Translations under genes and position numbers: made by a program
Source: Clostridia bacterium
GTDB lineage: Bacteria > Bacillota > Clostridia > Lachnospirales > Lachnospiraceae
Direction: 5' to 3'
Length of the DNA: 64,000 nt
Assembly (NCBI GenBank): GCA_910574835.1
Contig: CAJTDE010000007.1
Span: 61,211 to 125,210 of the forward strand
Notes under the pieces: model-generated
The model's database searches: none
What the model saw: only the letters and a program-made list of their open reading frames with translations
What the model was told of the DNA's origin: nothing
Shown here: positions 60,519 to 64,000 of the stretch, one piece after another
Position numbering within the stretch: position 1 is the stretch's first letter
Layout: each line of letters begins with the position of its first letter

Positions 60519-61274
60519 TCAATTTTTCATAAACGTTACACTATCAAATTGACACTCTTTTAAATACTTCTTAAATTTCATATCAACAAAAAAATGTAAT
60601 AAATACTCCTGTTCTTTCGAACTAAATACTCCTTCTATCGTAATCGTCAAGGATACTTCTAAGCGAATGTATGTATATTCTTCTTCTCTCATTCTCAAGG
60701 AATATTCTTTTTTTAATATCGGCATCCCTATATACAAATAACACGCACCGTTTATAGGAATAAAGTTAAATACCCCATCAAGCAAAAGATAAGCGCCGCT
60801 TAAATCTATCTCTTTTTCTAATTCATGAGGAAACGTACCTACTATTCTACATTCGTTCAAATCTAATTGTGTTCTCCGGATTTCTCCTCTTCCAACATTG
60901 CAAATTTTAATTAAATATTCCGGATACCATAAATCCGTATCATTAAAATAAGGATGCTGAAAAAGAATAATAATCTCACTGCATAATTGATATACAGGTG
61001 CGGTCTTTTCCACGATCTCTGCTGATAAAATTGGACAGTACTGCAATTCCAGCTCTTCTTTCCTGCTGCTTCTGTTATCCTCAATTGTCCACCATACACC
61101 ATACAGCGTCAAAAAGCCGCCCAGAATTGTTCCCCCATATCCTACTATTATGCTTCCAATATCTCTTGGGATAATGCCTATTGGTGACGGACATAAAATC
61201 AGTATCGGAAAAATAAAAATGAACATTATAAAAAGTATCACTGTTTTTTTATTATTTTTATAAAACTTTCTCAT
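60519..61274 (-). CDS. Two-helix membrane protein of unknown function, 251 aa
   Basis: Not recognised. N-terminus MRKFYKNNKKTVILFIMFIF is a first helix; SIIVGYGGTILGGFLTLYGV the second; then ~180 cytosolic residues rich in beta strands (YLIKICNVGRGEIRRTQLDL; YTYIRLEVSLTITIEGVFSS). The helix pair followed by a soluble domain recalls phage-exclusion-type or mobile-island membrane proteins, but that is only a resemblance. Third gene after a zinc-ribbon and a 60-aa protein, nine bases from the latter. Confidence 0.7.
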   Translation of the reverse strand: MRKFYKNNKKTVILFIMFIFIFPILILCPSPIGIIPRDIGSIIVGYGGTILGGFLTLYGVWWTIEDNRSSRKEELELQYCPILSAEIVEKTAPVYQLCSEIIILFQHPYFNDTDLWYPEYLIKICNVGRGEIRRTQLDLNECRIVGTFPHELEKEIDLSGAYLLLDGVFNFIPINGACYLYIGMPILKKEYSLRMREEEYTYIRLEVSLTITIEGVFSSKEQEYLLHFFVDMKFKKYLKECQFDSVTFMKN

Positions 61275-61283
61275 AAGTTTCCC

Positions 61284-61466
61284 TCATTCTATTATGACCT
61301 CTGCATTACTCGAAGTCTTACTAGGCTGACCGACATTATTTATTGGTTTAGCATTATTCTTCATACCCTCAGTGGACAAGGGGACACACGGTTTTAATTT
61401 CTCTTCCGGTATCTCCATCTTCACCTTTACCTCTACTTGCAGATTGTACTTAATAATACTGGCCAA
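61284..61466 (-). CDS. Small protein of unknown function, 60 aa
   Basis: TTG start, eight bases after AGAGGAA and one base past the stop of the zinc-ribbon gene. Reads MASIIKYNLQVEVKVKMEIP then EEKLKPCVPLSTEGMKNNAK; hydrophilic, with a short beta-like first part. No family recognised. Translational coupling on both sides supports it being real. Confidence 0.5.
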   Translation of the reverse strand: MASIIKYNLQVEVKVKMEIPEEKLKPCVPLSTEGMKNNAKPINNVGQPSKTSSNAEVIIE

Positions 61467-61467
61467 G

Positions 61468-61662
61468 TCAAATTCCTCTAAGCGAATAAATTACTCCACA
61501 ATTTTCACACTCTATTGCAAATGATGAATTATTTCCAATGTAACTAAGTCCGCCTTTACAAATCGGACATTTAATATCTGTTTTTCCATATTCTCGAAAT
61601 TCTTCAATTGCCTTAAAGATTATTTTTTCTTCTTGAGGATTTAAACCTTTACTAATATCCAT
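61468..61662 (-). CDS. Zinc-ribbon-like small protein, 64 aa
   Basis: MDISKGLNPQEEKIIFKAIE, then EFREYGKTDIKCPICKGGLS and SSFAIECENCGVIYSLRGI. Two CxxC knuckles (CPIC and CENC) 21 residues apart predict one zinc site. ATG with AAGGAT upstream. Heads the three-gene set zinc-ribbon/60-aa/251-aa membrane protein. Confidence 0.7.
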   Translation of the reverse strand: MDISKGLNPQEEKIIFKAIEEFREYGKTDIKCPICKGGLSYIGNNSSFAIECENCGVIYSLRGI

Positions 61663-61694
61663 ATAATTCTATCCTTATAATATCTGTAATTTTG

Positions 61695-61980
61695 TTATAA
61701 AGTATCAATAATAAAGTCTATATCCCCCTTATCTTTCACTAAATGACAAATATTACTTTTATATATTTCAAAATCTCTTAAATTGGGAACATCTTCATCT
61801 TCTCTAAAACATTCTGCCAGAAGTGCTTCCATTGTCACATTCTGGGGAATTTATCTGTCAATCCAATTTAAAGCCCTTATACCCCACCTTTTTACAAGGT
61901 CAAGTATATAAAACAATTCTGATATAGCTCGTAGAATATTCCGAGGAAATTCTGAGGTTTTTGATGAAATAAGTTGCCCT
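61695..61980 (-). pseudogene. Gene remnant interrupted by one stop codon
   Basis: One frame reads SKTSEFPRNILRAISELFYI, LDLVKRWGIRALNWIDR, an in-frame TAA, then IPQNVTMEALLAECFREDED and YKSNICHLVKDKGDIDFIID to a stop at 61695. The 5' end runs into the end of the response regulator gene, so it is also truncated. Family not known; it looks like a small acidic antitoxin- or immunity-type protein. The part after the stop could restart at ATG (about 61840). Confidence 0.5.
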
Positions 61981-62676
61981 TTACTCTGTAGTCTCCTCCT
62001 TCATCCGATATCCTGTGCCATAAACAGATTCAATTCGTTCCTTTCCTATTTTTCTCCGCAACTGACCCATTTGATAAAAAACAACTTCTTTATCTGCGTT
62101 TCCAATATAGGGTTCTTTCCAAACAGCCTCATAAATCTGTTCATAGGTCATAATCTGTCTGCGATTTTTCATTAGGAGTTCCAATATTCCGTATTCCTTG
62201 GGAGTGAGTCCAATTTCCTTCCCATTTACGGATAAAAGTCTTCGTCCTGTGTCCAGTAACATACCATTCTGGCTCACAATCTCATAATGATTCTCCGTAA
62301 TATAATTTAACTCTGTATAACGACGCAATAATGCCCGTATCCTTGCCATACATTCATCCAATTCATAAGGCTTCTGCAAGAAATCATCAGCTCCGTTTTC
62401 TAATGCTTTAACACGTTCTACAACCCCCCTTTCGTTTGAAAGTACCAAAATAGGTATTGGACTTATCTGTCGAATAGCCTCAATTCTTTCAAACCCTGTC
62501 CTGTCTGAAAGCGGTATATCCAATATGACCAGGCAGAAACTATGCATCTGCATTTTCCATATGGCCTCATCTACGGTATCAACATGGTAAACACTTCCTT
62601 TTTCAATATTTATTTCCCGATTGATATGATGGAATGTCTCCATATCACAAGTAATCAATAAAATATCTTTTGTCAA
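61981..62676 (-). CDS. Orphan OmpR-type response regulator
   Basis: About 231 aa. Receiver: DILLITCDMETFHHINREIN, phospho-acceptor LVILDIPLSDRTGFE, switch ILVLSNERG and Lys in FLQKPYE. Only one Asp of the usual acidic DD pair is evident (TCD), so phosphorylation may be altered. Winged helix: GLTPKEYGILELLMKNRRQI ... YEQIYEAVWKEP ... VYGTGYRM. Start at TTG 62676 preferred because GGGAGGAG is 7 bases upstream; ATG 62694 would bury that site. No kinase gene is next to it. Confidence 0.85.
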   Translation of the reverse strand: MTKDILLITCDMETFHHINREINIEKGSVYHVDTVDEAIWKMQMHSFCLVILDIPLSDRTGFERIEAIRQISPIPILVLSNERGVVERVKALENGADDFLQKPYELDECMARIRALLRRYTELNYITENHYEIVSQNGMLLDTGRRLLSVNGKEIGLTPKEYGILELLMKNRRQIMTYEQIYEAVWKEPYIGNADKEVVFYQMGQLRRKIGKERIESVYGTGYRMKEETTE

Positions 62677-62710
62677 ACCTCTGACTCCTCCCATTTAAAC
62701 GGAATAACAC

Positions 62711-62743
62711 AAAAAGACCAATCTCATGGAAGACTGGTCTTTA
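62711..62743 (-). terminator. Terminator of the aldo/keto reductase remnant
   Basis: Minus strand: AAAGACCA/TGGTCTTT stem followed by TTGTG; the U-run is partly inside the stem. Confidence 0.55.
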
Positions 62744-62958
62744 AATCAAAGCAAGATTTTTTATTGCCTCGCTATGATGTCCGATTCTAAATACAACCAT
62801 GATTTGATATTCCTGCCATCCCCACTTTCATCATCCCCCTAACCCGAATGAACCGGAGCCAAAATTTTTCTAAAATATGCGAGATTTTATTGTTAAGCGG
62901 CCTGAATTGTAGAGGCAAAGTCTTGTACAGGCTCCTGCTGTCTGCCTGCTGTCATCCC

Positions 62959-63778
62959 TCAATTATAATCCATATTCTGTTTTTCCAGCGCGGATGCGCA
63001 CTGTTTAAGACCATCCACAATCTTCAGATGCTGCGGGCAGACGCGCTCACACTGCTTACAGCCGATACACTCCGATGCCCGGCCTCCGGAAACAGTCACT
63101 TTCTGATAGTCCGAAACGGCCTCTGCCATCTGTCCGTTGCCGAGCTGTTTATTCATGGCAGAAAAGATTTCCGGGATCGGGATATGTCTCGGACAGCCTT
63201 CGGTACAATAATGACATGCGGTGCAGGGAATCGTAGACGAATTTCCAAGTATCCTCTGTGCCTGCTGGATGATTTTTTGCTCTTCCTCATTCAGAGGCTG
63301 GAATCTCTTCATATAGGACAAGTTATCTTCCATCTGGGCAGTATCAGACATGCCTGACAATACGGTTATAATGCCGTCCAGCGATGCCACGAAGCGTATT
63401 GCCCACGAAGCATAGGACATATCCGAATGGTATCCATCAAATAATTTTCTTACTGCCGCAGGCGGATTTGCCAGACTCCCGCCTTTTACCGGCTCCATCA
63501 CCACGATTGATTTTCCATGCTCCCTTGCCACCTCATAATTCGCCCTTGCCGCCACTGACGGATTTTCCCAGTCCGCATAATTGATCTGCAGCTGCACAAA
63601 ATCCACCTCCGGATGTTCCCGGAGAAGCCGGTCCAGCAACCGAGGGCCTGCATGGAAGGAAAATCCCATATGCTTTACCAGCCCCTTTGCTTTCTGTTCA
63701 GCCACAAAGTCCCACAGATGAAATTTATCATACTTCGTGTAGTTGCCATCCATCATGGCGTGGAGCAGATAGTAGTGT
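62959..63778 (-). pseudogene. 5'-truncated ferredoxin-type aldo/keto reductase
   Basis: About 272 in-frame codons from HYYLLHAMMDGNYTKYDKFH to the stop. The AKR barrel's second half (GFSFHAGPRLLDRLLREHPE; VMEPVKGGSL; LDGIITVLSGMSDTAQMEDN) and the two 4Fe-4S motifs CTACHYCTEGCP and CIGCKQCERVCP are intact. The first ~100 residues with the catalytic Tyr/Lys/NADPH part are missing, since upstream of 63778 the sequence no longer matches. An ATG at 63756 could start a 265-aa product without activity. Confidence 0.75.
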
Positions 63779-63865
63779 AGAACAGCACAATGTCCTCGCC
63801 AGCTAACATCTCTTTTCGGTCACATTATTCCTATTCCTCTTGAAATCTTCTGCTTTTATCTGCAT

Positions 63866-63902
63866 AATAAAAAGGCAGTATGACTATAAAGCCTTGACTG
63901 CC
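63866..63902 (-). terminator. Terminator, minus strand
   Basis: Minus strand GGCAGT/ACTGCC stem followed by TTTTTATT; between the truncated reductase and the right window edge. Confidence 0.55.
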
Positions 63903-63937
63903 CGTAACTCTTCGATATTTACCTTTGATTGCTCCTA

Positions 63938-63982
63938 TAAGAAAAGAGGAAGGGCCTTTGCTCGCCAGCTTCCCTTCCTCTT
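63938..63982 (-). terminator. Terminator of a gene beyond the right edge
   Basis: Minus strand AAGAGGAAGGG/CCCTTCCTCTT 11-bp stem followed by TTCTTATAG. Implies a minus-strand gene ending near or beyond 64000. Confidence 0.65.
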
Positions 63983-64000
63983 CCTTCTCTGGGCATGGGG

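Overview
The window looks like a chromosomal segment of a gut Lachnospiraceae (Bacillota; a Blautia-, Dorea- or Enterocloster-like genome). This is inferred from moderate GC, strong AGGAGG ribosome binding sites, TTGACA/TATAAT promoters, a B12-riboswitch cobalamin operon, mannose-family PTS genes and Clostridia-specific families (DUF6465, YcxB-like, Nif3-like). No rRNA, tRNA or CRISPR array was seen.

Layout. (1) 1-4.2 kb, backbone: a minus-strand operon of cbiF and hemA (hemA runs off the left edge) behind a cobalamin riboswitch and terminator, a 166-bp palindromic repeat and a 607-aa protein of unknown function. (2) 4.2-33.4 kb, a patchwork of mobile-element and accessory DNA. It holds decayed genes (AAA-ATPase/nuclease, sigma factor, GntR regulator, two tnpV, IS66, IS200 and TnpB-like remnants, relaxase tail, deleted resolvase) and the right end of an integrative element (sigma factor, two small ORFs, large serine recombinase). 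It also carries four ABC-transporter modules, each with its own regulator: an ArsR-type regulator with ABC exporter; an XRE-ABC-ATPase fusion with an FtsX permease; a LanFEG/Bcr-like ABC exporter with histidine kinase, response regulator and a small HTH protein; and an ECF sigma/anti-sigma pair with a MacB-like ABC and a 51-aa membrane protein. A MATE exporter/Cys-rich KTR/xenobiotic acetyltransferase operon sits behind a leader that looks like a ribosome-mediated attenuator. The region reads as a drug and antimicrobial-peptide resistance island.

(3) 33.4-45 kb, amino-acid metabolism on the minus strand: serC-serA-DUF1015, an L,D-transpeptidase, and leuB-ilvD-ilvB. A mobile ~116-bp hairpin repeat lies directly upstream of the ribosome binding sites of serC, ilvD and the decayed ATPase. 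(4) 44-50 kb: a RpiR-type regulator, a Nif3-like protein and a mannose-family PTS (IIA-IIB-IIC-IID) with nanE, pointing to amino-sugar/ManNAc uptake and conversion to GlcNAc-6-P. (5) 50-64 kb: MBL hydrolase; a MoxR AAA-VWA-LRR triad; HAD phosphatase; cell-wall amidase with SPOR domain; SDR; LrgAB; a Dam-type methylase with a DSPY motif; an operon of small unknown proteins; an orphan response regulator; and a 5'-truncated ferredoxin-type aldo/keto reductase.

All calls come from reading the sequence by eye. Family names are from memory of motifs, not from searches.
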